Part shown: piece after piece, positions 7,647-15,969 of the stretch | How the letters are laid out: each line of letters opens with the position of its first letter | Position numbering within the stretch: the stretch's first letter is position 1 | Origin: a virus | DNA length: 31,828 nt | IMG/VR virus record: IMGVR_UViG_3300035180_003361 | Coordinates: 1 to 31,828 of that record | Reading direction: 5' to 3' (one strand) | Notes under the pieces: model-generated | Databases searched by the model: none | What the model saw: only the letters and a program-made list of their open reading frames with translations | What the model was told of the DNA's origin: nothing | Translations under genes and position numbers: made by a program

Positions 7647-8018
7647 TTATTCTAAAATTTCAAGTACATAATTGATATGTTTTTCTATATATGTCTTAGG
7701 CATAGTTACTTCACTTGGGTCTAACACTTTTTTATTTTTGGCGTCCCACACAACGGCATGCCTTCCACCATTTTTATTTTGAACTGAAATATAAGCATTG
7801 TTTTTAATGCTATTTAATAATCGTTTATTAAAAGAAATTCGATATTGTATTTTAAGCTTATGAAGAACTTTCAAACATTTTTCAAGATTGGTTCCTTCAA
7901 ACTTTGTATTTCTTTTAGGTTGAATCATTTTCATTATGGACAAATACCCAATGCCAGTAAGCATTGCTAAACTTGCAGCACCACAACTATATACATGTCT
8001 TTGTCTAACATATCTCAT
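7647..8018 (-). CDS. C39-like cysteine peptidase
   Basis: A 123-aa single-domain papain-like peptidase of the C39 type. VRQRHVYSCGAASLAML holds the oxyanion glutamine Q6 and the nucleophile C12; GGRHAVVWDA gives the catalytic H87; and LDPSE near residue 100 gives the third acid. C39 domains normally cut double-glycine leaders and are fused to ABC exporters; this one stands alone, so it may mature a phage or host protein. There is no membrane segment. The start lies 4 bases after the helicase stop. A 30-base gap separates it from the kelch gene downstream. Confidence 0.75.
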   Translation of the reverse strand: MRYVRQRHVYSCGAASLAMLTGIGYLSIMKMIQPKRNTKFEGTNLEKCLKVLHKLKIQYRISFNKRLLNSIKNNAYISVQNKNGGRHAVVWDAKNKKVLDPSEVTMPKTYIEKHINYVLEILE

Positions 8019-8022
8019 TTAC

Positions 8023-9537
8023 TCATTCCTTTTTGGGATCATCATATTGAGTATATTTACTTGGTTTTCGAACCAAATAAAGTTCAGATTTAGAACGAGT
8101 TATGGCAACGTACCAGAGGTTATCTTCTTCTCCACCGTTTCCTTTTCGATAGGTGTTGACGAGAACAAAAACACGATCACGTTCCAAACCTTTGGCCTTA
8201 TGAGTTGTTGAAAGTATAACTTTAGCAGTATCATCAACATCATTGAATAATTTCTCGATTGTTTCTTTGAGATCTTTAATCGTCAAAGTTCCTTCGCATA
8301 GACTTAATAAGCATTCCGCTTTATCCATACAAATATCAGTGGCTTTCTTTTGAGACATCAATCTTTCGACTTCCATATCACGCCACTTGTTGACATAATC
8401 AATAAAACCATTAATAGTTTTAGCTTTAGATTTTTTAATGAAATACAAAAGATTGGCCCCAACATCTCTACCTTGAATATTGGCAGGAACACCAGCTTTA
8501 AGTAAAGCCATACAATATCTAATCAATGGGGCATTAGTTCTTGATAATATGAAATCTCCAGGTTTTACAGTCTTTAGAAGATCATCCGACTCTAAATCAA
8601 TTACAAATCCATCAGGAGAATTTTCATCTGATTCAAAATCTGGAACAATCTCTTGTGCTAATTTTACAACCTTCTTTGGACAACGATAAGTAATTGATAA
8701 TGGTAATGTTTTTGCCTTTAATTTATTGATGAAATTAGGGATTGCCTCACTATCAGCGCCTCTAAATTGATAAATAGATTGCGCAGGATCTCCTACTGCA
8801 ATAATTCTTCCACCTGGTTTAATAGCTGATAGAACCATGGCAATTTGTGCCGCATTCAAGTCTTGAGCTTCATCAACAAAGACTGTATCCCATTTACCAA
8901 CGTTCAAGCGATATACAAATGGAAACCAAATCATATCATCAAAATCAACAACTAATTTTGAATTTTTACATAAAGTAAGAGCTTTAATAACATGCTCAAT
9001 GAATTTTTCCATTGGCAAATCAAATAACTCAATTCCAAATTTTTCAATTAACTCTTCAATTCTTTTAGGAGTATCAAAAAGAAATCCTTTGCACAATGAA
9101 ACGCACTTGCAGATACTTTGATTAAGCTCCCACAACTCATAATCATTACCAATAATAGTTTCAACTAAAGCTTTGCACTTATCGTTTTCTAAAACTACAT
9201 TGCCAAAATTTTGCTTGATAGCTCTAAATCCCAAACTATGAAGTGTCATTACATCAACATAGGAGGGCGCCCTTTGTTTTAATTCTTCTGCAATAGATTT
9301 GTTGAAAGCAACCATTAGAGTTTTCTTGCCACGTGGCAAATACTTAAAACCCTCTACAATAGTAGAGGTCTTTCCTGTACCGGCTCTAGCAATAACTACA
9401 GTATGATCGCTTGCTTGGGCAATATCCTTAAAGATAGCTTTTTGATAGTCTGACCAGTTTCTTTTAGGTTGTGCCTTAAAAATATGCTGTTCAGGCTTTT
9501 TAGGAGGAAATTTAGACGTCTTTTTACTTACCTTCAT
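8023..9537 (-). CDS. UvrD/Rep-like superfamily 1 DNA helicase
   Basis: A 504-aa SF1A helicase, shorter than cellular UvrD (about 720 aa). Motifs in order: ARAGTGKTST (Walker A, 51-60), VAFNKSIAEEL (Ia), TLHSLGF, VFVDEAQDLN (Walker B, DEAQ), VGDPAQSIYQFRGA (III), SITYRCPKKV (IV), STTHKAKGLERDRVFVL (V) and LWYVAITRSKSELYLV (VI). It uses ATP to move 3'-5' on single-stranded DNA, probably in replication or recombination. The regions between motifs that form the 1B and 2B subdomains are small. The Shine-Dalgarno GGGAG is 5 bases before the ATG, and the gene overlaps the upstream hypothetical by 14 bases. A lysine-rich leader of about 25 residues precedes the first motif. Confidence 0.93.
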   Translation of the reverse strand: MKVSKKTSKFPPKKPEQHIFKAQPKRNWSDYQKAIFKDIAQASDHTVVIARAGTGKTSTIVEGFKYLPRGKKTLMVAFNKSIAEELKQRAPSYVDVMTLHSLGFRAIKQNFGNVVLENDKCKALVETIIGNDYELWELNQSICKCVSLCKGFLFDTPKRIEELIEKFGIELFDLPMEKFIEHVIKALTLCKNSKLVVDFDDMIWFPFVYRLNVGKWDTVFVDEAQDLNAAQIAMVLSAIKPGGRIIAVGDPAQSIYQFRGADSEAIPNFINKLKAKTLPLSITYRCPKKVVKLAQEIVPDFESDENSPDGFVIDLESDDLLKTVKPGDFILSRTNAPLIRYCMALLKAGVPANIQGRDVGANLLYFIKKSKAKTINGFIDYVNKWRDMEVERLMSQKKATDICMDKAECLLSLCEGTLTIKDLKETIEKLFNDVDDTAKVILSTTHKAKGLERDRVFVLVNTYRKGNGGEEDNLWYVAITRSKSELYLVRKPSKYTQYDDPKKE

Positions 9538-9808
9538 CTAATCTCCCAGCTGTAGTTCTAATAATATTGTCTTCCATGAATTCGCCGTATTTCTTAGATC
9601 CATCAACTTTTGTTGTATTGTGATAATCAAAATCAACAGCAGTAATATCACCATCTTCATCTTGCTCTCGGCATTCCATCCACTGCCAATAATCTTGTTC
9701 ACCAGCGCAACATAACCATGATGCAAAATGATGGGCAGCAGCTTCATTTGCAAATTTAATTTGCAAAACTGTTTCTTTAGGCAAAGAACTCTTATTACTC
9801 TTACTCAT
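9524..9808 (-). CDS. hypothetical protein (94 aa)
   Basis: No family recognised. The sequence is acidic, with an unusual WLCCAGEQDYWQWMECREQDEDGD core and a short polar N-terminus. A strong Shine-Dalgarno (AAGGAGC) precedes the ATG at 9808 by 6 bases. It sits 2 bases downstream of the ADP-ribosylglycohydrolase gene and overlaps the helicase gene, so it is almost certainly co-translated with them. Confidence 0.7.
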   Translation of the reverse strand: MSKSNKSSLPKETVLQIKFANEAAAHHFASWLCCAGEQDYWQWMECREQDEDGDITAVDFDYHNTTKVDGSKKYGEFMEDNIIRTTAGRLDEGK

Positions 9809-9810
9809 AC

Positions 9811-10728
9811 TTAGCTCCTTGGAAAAAATGATTGCTTAGATCTATTATATAGTTGGCTGTCTAATTCTACCAACTTATCAGCATCTTCAACTTTTGCAGC
9901 AATATCAGTATCGATTGCCTTCATACCAAGCTTGGCTCCAAACAAAGCCCCAACAATAGCTGCTGTGGTATCTGTATCACCTCCAGCTTTGATTGCAGCC
10001 ACTACTGCTTCATGATAGTTATCAAATTTAAGAAAACAATACAGGGCCGCTGGAACAGTCTCTCTTACATCTGCCTTGGTTCCCAAAACTCTTAGAGCTT
10101 GTTGAGGAGTAATATACTCTGAATTGATTAAAGAGTCTAAACTATAGATAGTACTCTTTACTTTACTATCAGGCAATTTTTCCCACAACTTCTCTAAAAG
10201 ATTATCAGTTTCATTATTAACGGCGTATGCTGCTGCCAATGCAATAGCAATAGAGCCAGCTTCAGCATCTTCAGATGCATGAGTAATTGCACTATCAATC
10301 TTGCAAATATTAACTAAAGAGTATAAATCATTTCTAAAATAAACTCCAAACGGGGCTGCCCTCATAGCTGTACCATTTCCCATAGAACCGGCAATACCAG
10401 ATTGGCTCCAATGTTTGCCTGCTTGAAGGTTTTGCATAGCCATTAAGGTAGTTTTACCATAACCTCTAGCTCGACCAGAGAATAACCAATCCATGTATCG
10501 GTCTGCTAAATCATCCGGGTTAAACCCATGATTTTCAATAAGTGACTCTGCAACCATCAAACTCATTTGAGTATCATCAGAATATTGTCCAGGTAAAAGC
10601 TTATGATGCTCACTACCTAAATATGTTCTTCCGTCCCAATCGATTAGGGCTTGATAATTAGAAAGTTTCTTTTCAAAAGGAACCCCTAAAGCATCCGCTA
10701 CAGCAGTTCCAAGTAATACATTACTCAT
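9811..10728 (-). CDS. ADP-ribosylglycohydrolase (DraG/ARH family)
   Basis: A 305-aa enzyme with the family's metal-binding motifs: QYSDDTQM (48-55) near the N-terminus, GNGTAMRAAPFG (118-128), THASEDAEAG (149-158) and AGGDTDTTAA (248-257) at the C-terminus. The family removes ADP-ribose from proteins, nucleic acids or small conjugates using two metal ions. In a phage it might undo host ADP-ribosylation (including toxin- or defence-made marks) or recycle ADP-ribose. The first gene after the CRISPR array, it starts 27 bases beyond the last repeat and could be read from the same transcript as the effector and array; it has its own Shine-Dalgarno (TGGAG). It adds to the NAD-related genes in this window. 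Confidence 0.9.
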   Translation of the reverse strand: MSNVLLGTAVADALGVPFEKKLSNYQALIDWDGRTYLGSEHHKLLPGQYSDDTQMSLMVAESLIENHGFNPDDLADRYMDWLFSGRARGYGKTTLMAMQNLQAGKHWSQSGIAGSMGNGTAMRAAPFGVYFRNDLYSLVNICKIDSAITHASEDAEAGSIAIALAAAYAVNNETDNLLEKLWEKLPDSKVKSTIYSLDSLINSEYITPQQALRVLGTKADVRETVPAALYCFLKFDNYHEAVVAAIKAGGDTDTTAAIVGALFGAKLGMKAIDTDIAAKVEDADKLVELDSQLYNRSKQSFFPRS

Positions 10729-10755
10729 TTATTTCTCCACAGCTACATAGTTTCT

Positions 10756-11809
10756 GTCTCATATTGTAAGGCTATGAGCTGCCTAGGATACAACAAAAAG
10801 AACGCCACTGAAACCATTGATGACATGCTTTCTCATATTGTAAGGCTATGAGCTGCCTCTGATACGAAGAATTCCTCATGCTGCTGAGCGTGCTGCTCGG
10901 CGGTCTCATATTGTAAGGCTATGAGCTGCCTCTGATACATCCAGAATGGACAGAATAACTCGACGAATCCAAGTGACGTCTCATATTGTAAAGCTATGAG
11001 CTGACTCTGATACCTGGGTTCCAAGCCGTCTGGCTGGTCGGTCATCGTGACGTCTCATATTGTAAGGCTATGAGCTGCCTCTGATACCTAATAAATTCAA
11101 TGAGATGCAACCATGCGAACCAGTCTCATATTGTAAGGCTATGAGCTGCCTCTGATACCTGTCAGCACCCGGTCCTGGGTGCTCCCACTTTCACGTCTCA
11201 TATTGTAAGGCTATGAGCTGCCTCTGATACAATGCGACGAACAGAGGTTTCATCCTCACGGCCCTTGTCTCATATTGTAAGGCTATGAGCTGCCTCTGAT
11301 ACAGCCTTGCGAGCAGATCCCACTCCACGGCAAGCGAGAGTCTCATATTGTAAGGCTATGAGCTGCCTCTGATACCCCAAAGGGGACAGAGGGACAGGGG
11401 GCACATGGGGTTCGTCTCATATTGTAAGGCTATGAGCTGCCTCTGATACCTCCACCCATCTCAACGTCCCAGGCTATATTCTTACGTCTCATATTGTAAG
11501 GCTATGAGCTGCCTCTGATACTAAAATTCAGTGCCTGCTTCCAATGTGGGAAATGCTCTGTCTCATATTGTAAGGCTATGAGCTGCCTCTGATACCAGAA
11601 CTGTTGATACTACTCATACTATCGGCGTACGTCTCATATTGTAAGGCTATGAGCTGCCTCTGATACACTCGCTCTCCCCGAACTTGGCGGAGATGAGCTC
11701 ACGTCTCATATTGTAAGGCTATGAGCTGCCTCTGATACTCTTTTGCGCCCATTTAGATCAACGCCACCATTAAGTCTCATATTGTAAGGCTATGAGCTGC
11801 CTCTGATAC
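10756..11809 (-). CRISPR. CRISPR array, 15 repeats of 36 bp and 14 spacers
   Basis: Repeats start at 10756, 10830, 10903, 10978, 11052, 11123, 11195, 11267, 11340, 11414, 11486, 11560, 11631, 11703 and 11774. Spacers are 35-39 bases and all different. On the plus strand the repeat begins GTCTCATATTGTAAGGC and ends GCCTCTGATAC. CTCATA and TATGAG within it form a 6-bp stem with a 9-base loop. Read on the minus strand, this hairpin falls at the 3' end of the repeat, two bases from the spacer, as type V crRNAs require. The four altered or partly altered repeats (first, second and fourth by coordinate) are all at the low-coordinate end, marking it as the old, trailer end. Both facts indicate minus-strand transcription, in line with the effector gene, whose stop lies 8 bases away. 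No cas1, cas2 or tracr-like anti-repeat was seen. Confidence 0.98.
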
Positions 11810-11817
11810 CTCGCAAC

Positions 11818-13770
11818 TTAAGAAATTAATGTTTCCGCTACGTTAACCTCTTCTTTTCGAGCGGCTACCTGCCGAGCCACTTTTTCCTGCTTGGCACGAC
11901 TCCTGCGTTGATACCTAGACTCTTGTACAACGTTGATTTCATTATCGTTTTCGTCTTTGCGAGCGGGTACGGCGTTTTCACCATCACCCAGGCTGTCGCG
12001 ATAACGAGCCAACAAATTAGCTGTAGCATTATCCTCTCTGTCCCAAGTTTTTTTACAATTAGAACAAGTGTGCATATAAGTTGAACTATCTAAATTTTCT
12101 TTAGAAGAACATAGATGACAGGTGTAAGATGTTCCCTTTGGATCAATTTTAATTATATTATTGATTCCAAAAGCATTAACTAATGATAATCTTAATTCAC
12201 TTGGAGCTGCTAATGTTTTATTAGATCTTACTTTTTGTAAATCTTCCTTTTCATCTGGTGCAGATTTTTTGGAAACATCACTTATATTGAAATTTTCTAA
12301 AACTAAAGTTTTATATTTTTTAGCTAATTCGCTTGCCTTAATCCTATAAAACTCTTTTCTTCTTCTAATTGCTTTAGTGCGTTGATTACCCTCCCAAGTT
12401 TCTAAATGAAAATCATGATATCTCCAACCATCTAAACCTGTACCATCAATCATTATTTTATTAACTTTATCCCATTCACCCCTTTTACCAAAAATATTCT
12501 CATCACCACTAAATCTATTGTTAGACCATGTTTCTACAAGTTTCGATAAACGAACACAAGATTTCCAATTGGATAATGTTTTTGTTTCTCTTTTAAGCCA
12601 ATCAGGTAAAATTGATTCATTTTTATTTATGAAAAGAGATAATTCATTTTTTATGAAATTAAACTTATCATCTCTTAAGCCTTTTAACTCGCGAGCTTTT
12701 TTAATTCCATCAATGATATATGCTGGTAAATTTACTTCAGCAACATTATTTTTATCATCTCTAGTTTTTCCAAGACGAAAATGGGTTGTATTACCACTAA
12801 CATCTTTCATATCACGCCAGCCAATATCTAGAGCAATTGTATCTGATGTATTAGTAGAAGATTCTGCAACAGCAGACATATCTACTGTAAAACATACAGT
12901 CCATTCTTCTCTTGTTCCATATCGTTTTTTATGAATCGATACCTTTTTAATTACACCACCATCTGGTAATGATCGATGCATAATCATTGGAAATGATGCC
13001 CAAATAGGTTTTGCGCTTTTATCAGATCCAATTCTAATATGCAATACAGTTTTATTATTTTTTCTTCTTTCTGATCTTGAAAAACCATTAAATGCTTTAT
13101 CATCAACCGGATCAATTTTAATGAAACTATGATTTCCAAATATATTTTCACACTTTAATCCTAGAGAAACTGTATTATCATCATTTTTACTTTTTTGTAT
13201 TTGAACTCCAATAGAACCAACGTTATCCCATCTAACAAATTTGGGATCATTATCTTTTTCGCCATCATAAAGAGGCATTTTACGAGTTGCCTCCATAGCA
13301 TCATTAATTAATTGAGCTGTTCCCCAAAATATAGAACGACGGTTATACTCAAATTTTACACTTTCTTTAGCAGCATCATTTATCATTGATAAAGCATTAA
13401 TAATGTAGTGGTCTTGTTTTGCTAATTTTCTCGCTTCAAATAATTGTTTTTTCAACTCTTTTTTATTGGCACGGGCTACCTTTAAATCATCCTTATCTGT
13501 TTTAGTTGAAAATCTTGATCGCATTTGAGAGTGTTGTGATTTGATTTCTTTTGCAATCTTTAACTCTAACTCATCAGCTTCTTTCATTTTTACTTCAAGA
13601 AGTTTTACATTTTGATCAAATTGTCTTGTCACTAATCTGATGAAAAACCTCCTACCCTTTTCGATATCAATAAGTTTATTATGATACCTATGAGCATCTC
13701 TCATTTGAGAAAAAACTAAATCAGCATTTATGGTTGGAGCTAAAATTCCATATTTATAAACTTTAAACAT
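11818..13770 (-). CDS. compact Cas12-like (type V) CRISPR effector nuclease
   Basis: A 650-aa protein next to the CRISPR array. A split RuvC nuclease fills the C-terminal half: RuvC-I TIALDIGWRD with D315, RuvC-II TLVLENFNIS with E492, and RuvC-III in TWDREDNATANLL (575-587). A four-cysteine ribbon (C551, C554, C569, C572) sits between II and III, as in TnpB-derived Cas12 proteins. The N-terminal half has a long charged, probably coiled-coil helix (about 50-120) and no HNH domain. The expected role is crRNA-guided DNA cutting. The size and phage setting resemble Cas12j (CasPhi) and Casλ, but I cannot assign a subtype. In the last 60 residues (basic and glutamate-rich) the DNA is near 50% GC, against about 30% for the rest. 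It has its own promoter (13795-13822) and AAGAG before the ATG. Confidence 0.92.
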   Translation of the reverse strand: MFKVYKYGILAPTINADLVFSQMRDAHRYHNKLIDIEKGRRFFIRLVTRQFDQNVKLLEVKMKEADELELKIAKEIKSQHSQMRSRFSTKTDKDDLKVARANKKELKKQLFEARKLAKQDHYIINALSMINDAAKESVKFEYNRRSIFWGTAQLINDAMEATRKMPLYDGEKDNDPKFVRWDNVGSIGVQIQKSKNDDNTVSLGLKCENIFGNHSFIKIDPVDDKAFNGFSRSERRKNNKTVLHIRIGSDKSAKPIWASFPMIMHRSLPDGGVIKKVSIHKKRYGTREEWTVCFTVDMSAVAESSTNTSDTIALDIGWRDMKDVSGNTTHFRLGKTRDDKNNVAEVNLPAYIIDGIKKARELKGLRDDKFNFIKNELSLFINKNESILPDWLKRETKTLSNWKSCVRLSKLVETWSNNRFSGDENIFGKRGEWDKVNKIMIDGTGLDGWRYHDFHLETWEGNQRTKAIRRRKEFYRIKASELAKKYKTLVLENFNISDVSKKSAPDEKEDLQKVRSNKTLAAPSELRLSLVNAFGINNIIKIDPKGTSYTCHLCSSKENLDSSTYMHTCSNCKKTWDREDNATANLLARYRDSLGDGENAVPARKDENDNEINVVQESRYQRRSRAKQEKVARQVAARKEEVNVAETLIS

Positions 13771-13794
13771 TATTTACTCTTAATTCTTACTCTT

Positions 13795-13822
13795 ATAATA
13801 AGTTGCGAACATTAACTGTCAA
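13795..13822 (-). promoter_or_regulatory. promoter of the effector and CRISPR array
   Basis: On the minus strand TTGACA (13817-13822) and TATTAT (13795-13800) are 16 bases apart, with the effector ATG 25 bases further on. As no other promoter was seen between the effector and the array, this one probably serves both. Confidence 0.6.
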
Positions 13823-13836
13823 TACCCTAAAATTTT

Positions 13837-14127
13837 TTAAGTTTCGCCAGCCTCTTCATTAAAATCTATTCCAAGACACATATAGTGTCTCTTCTCAACA
13901 AAAAAGGTTGCAGCTTCCTTTATATCATTGAAAATCTTTTGAAATCTCATAGTAATCAACTGACCAGATTCATCCGCCTCCTCAATCTGCCAATCTACTT
14001 CCCAATGATGAACTGTATGATATACTGGACGGATCACTAACATACTTTCCATATCCACGCTAAAACCGGCTGGATGCGAGATAAATGTAATTAAATGCTC
14101 AATTTCGCTATCTATAGACATTAACAT
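13837..14127 (-). CDS. hypothetical protein (96 aa)
   Basis: No family recognised. A small acidic soluble protein with VYHTVHHWEVDWQIEE in the middle and a glutamate-rich end. It overlaps the GIY-YIG gene (start at 14127, with an alternative ATG at 14121 that uses the upstream TAA as TAATG). It lies directly upstream of the effector promoter, so it is probably not part of the CRISPR unit. Confidence 0.65.
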   Translation of the reverse strand: MLMSIDSEIEHLITFISHPAGFSVDMESMLVIRPVYHTVHHWEVDWQIEEADESGQLITMRFQKIFNDIKEAATFFVEKRHYMCLGIDFNEEAGET

Positions 14128-14813
14128 TTCTTTTTAGCCTTTGACATCTTTTGAATAGATTCCTGAGAATGTTTGGCACCCCTTCTATTAGAAGGTTTTC
14201 CTCTTTTATCTTCACCAGAAGATTTCACACACCCATGTCTATTAGCAATATTAACTACTGTAGTATAATGACAATTATAGATTTTTGCAACTTCATGTGA
14301 AGTCGCTCCAGAAACATACAATTTCATCATATCAGACTCATCTACATCTGAAAATTTACGATTAATATTTTTCATTACTTTTGATACATTTTGTCGAAAA
14401 TCTTGTGTTCTAATTTTCCCCTTATTTCCTTTAGAAATAAGTTCTCTGGTTTCTTTAGAAAGAACCTTTCCCTTAGCAGCAATTGACAATTTTCTCTTAT
14501 GCTCATCTGTAAATACAACATTTACAACCGCACCGCCAGGAGATATGTTATATCCAATACTTTTATTACAAGAATTATATTCTTCAATTAATAATGTTTC
14601 TATATAATTAGAGTCTTCTAATGTTTTACATGAAGCAATTATTTCAAAATTAAAATTATTTATTCCATATTTAGCCACAGCTCTACCAATATATTGATCA
14701 GGTTTTTTACGAGCCAAATACTTGTGATTTTTCCATCTACGTACAGGATTAATAGTTTGACCAAGATATATTTTTCCTTTCAAAATATTGATTATTTTAT
14801 AGCAATATCTCAT
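14121..14813 (-). CDS. GIY-YIG homing endonuclease with NUMOD-type C-terminus
   Basis: A 230-aa protein. The N-terminal 95 residues are a GIY-YIG nuclease domain in a diverged form: CYKIINILKGKIYLGQT replaces the usual GIY and YIG, R26 of NPVRRWKNH is the catalytic arginine candidate, and E72 in NYIETLLIEEYN is the metal-binding glutamate. After it come repeated short NUMOD3-like pieces (SIAAKGKVLSKETRELIS, GKPSNRRGAKHSQES) and a helix-turn-helix-like stretch (SGATSHEVAKIYNCHYTTV), which would contact DNA. Such free-standing enzymes move themselves between related phages by cutting unoccupied alleles. It overlaps both neighbours by 4-7 bases. The change of GIY to CYK may or may not affect activity. 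Confidence 0.85.
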   Translation of the reverse strand: MRYCYKIINILKGKIYLGQTINPVRRWKNHKYLARKKPDQYIGRAVAKYGINNFNFEIIASCKTLEDSNYIETLLIEEYNSCNKSIGYNISPGGAVVNVVFTDEHKRKLSIAAKGKVLSKETRELISKGNKGKIRTQDFRQNVSKVMKNINRKFSDVDESDMMKLYVSGATSHEVAKIYNCHYTTVVNIANRHGCVKSSGEDKRGKPSNRRGAKHSQESIQKMSKAKKKC

Positions 14814-15118
14814 GATCTTGGCATTGGTTTGATTAAATGTTTTTTACTTTCTGGAGATAAATTATTCCAAGTTCTTTCACCCTCTTCAGAAATAATAGAA
14901 AAACCTTTATCATCTTGAGTTAAGAAGTGTATCAAATCTCTCATTTGAAAAACTTCTTTACTAGACATATTTTTATATCTTTGATAACAATGAGGATGAT
15001 AATGCATATTAATTCTGAATCCCATGTTATGATGATCAGGACATGAAACTTCTATAAATTTTTTAGTAAAATGTTCTTGATTAATCGTATTACGAGAATA
15101 AAAGCATAATTTACTCAT
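14810..15118 (-). CDS. hypothetical His/Cys-containing protein (102 aa)
   Basis: No family recognised. VSCPDHHNMGFRINMHYHPHCYQRY (about 24-48) clusters cysteine and histidine and may bind a metal. The start at 15118 is chosen over 15142 because it has AGAGGG six bases upstream and overlaps the preceding stop as ATGA. The end overlaps the GIY-YIG gene by 4 bases. Confidence 0.7.
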   Translation of the reverse strand: MSKLCFYSRNTINQEHFTKKFIEVSCPDHHNMGFRINMHYHPHCYQRYKNMSSKEVFQMRDLIHFLTQDDKGFSIISEEGERTWNNLSPESKKHLIKPMPRS

Positions 15119-15684
15119 AAATATCCCTCTAATATCATACAAAGCGCAAATGCTTGTCCAACTGGACGATCTGGATCACTAACCACCTGATCCCAGGACT
15201 TTTCCAGGTATCTGTGGTTATATCCTTCGAAGTCCACCAAATAGATATCCTTATCACTTGTCTCATACATTTCTTTAAGACGTTGAAATGCTGACGTTTT
15301 CATTACAGCTTTTTTATACAGTGGCAAAAAAATTTGATTCTGCGCTTCAAGGTTGGAAAGTTTCTTACCATCCCACCAATGATAAAGATGCTTGCTCCAC
15401 ACTCCTAATGGATACTTAATAGGTTTAGGATTGAGCCAACCACTCTTAGCCCACTCCCAATAATGTTCTGCTGGCAACTCATTAACAGTACTATGATATG
15501 GTTCATAAACTTTACTAAATTGATATCCATTCTCTATATTAAAAGCCTGATGACCATCATATAGATCAACAGGTCCAAGATTGAATGGACTAAAATGCTT
15601 TCCCCATGTGTCAGACCTTGAGGTTACATCCATAGAGAAAGCATTTTCAGGTATAGTATGTTTAAAACTTACAGCATAGATCAT
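15115..15684 (-). CDS. conserved-looking phage protein of unknown function (189 aa)
   Basis: No enzyme motif that I can assign. The sequence is rich in tryptophan and tyrosine with well-defined blocks (GKHFSPFNLGPVDLYDGH, NIENGYQFSKVY, YPLGVWSKHLYHWWDGKKL, KDIYLVDFEGYNHRYL), a pattern that suggests a folded, conserved domain; I recall similar proteins in other large phages, but no known activity. It is linked by 4-base overlaps to the zinc-ribbon protein upstream and the His/Cys protein downstream, so it belongs to the NAMPT transcription unit. Confidence 0.7.
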   Translation of the reverse strand: MIYAVSFKHTIPENAFSMDVTSRSDTWGKHFSPFNLGPVDLYDGHQAFNIENGYQFSKVYEPYHSTVNELPAEHYWEWAKSGWLNPKPIKYPLGVWSKHLYHWWDGKKLSNLEAQNQIFLPLYKKAVMKTSAFQRLKEMYETSDKDIYLVDFEGYNHRYLEKSWDQVVSDPDRPVGQAFALCMILEGYL

Positions 15685-15959
15685 CGGTCATTAGAATCTC
15701 TAATATCAGAATTATCAATTCGTCTTGTTGACTGAGCTATAAGTTTTAATAGTTTTGGTAGTTCAGCAGTTGTTAGAGATTCCGTCCCACCACAAACTGG
15801 ACATAATACTACGTATTCATCAAAATCTGGCTCTCTGTTCATACCATCATGGTAAATGTACTTCACATCATCAGCGCCTGCCTCTAATTCACTGTCACAT
15901 TTGATACAAGTGAATTCATATGTCCAAGCACTGATTTCAGCTTTTTTAATAACTTTCAT
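15681..15959 (-). CDS. small zinc-ribbon protein (92 aa)
   Basis: Two CxxC pairs, CIKC near residue 18 and CPVCGG near residue 53, form a likely zinc ribbon; the rest is a short helix (LPKLLKLIAQS) and a polar tail. There are no catalytic motifs. It starts 10 bases after NAMPT and overlaps the next gene by 4 bases. A role in binding nucleic acid or protein is possible but not shown. Confidence 0.7.
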   Translation of the reverse strand: MKVIKKAEISAWTYEFTCIKCDSELEAGADDVKYIYHDGMNREPDFDEYVVLCPVCGGTESLTTAELPKLLKLIAQSTRRIDNSDIRDSNDR

Positions 15960-15969
15960 TTATTAAACC

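Noticed and set aside
10833-11045. 70-aa minus-strand ORF inside the array
   Set aside because: It is made of repeated pieces (LIALQYET twice) from CRISPR repeats and has no ribosome site.
10756-11809. Array transcribed on the plus strand
   Set aside because: The hairpin would then sit at the 5' end of the repeat, away from the spacer, and the degenerate repeats would be at the leader end.
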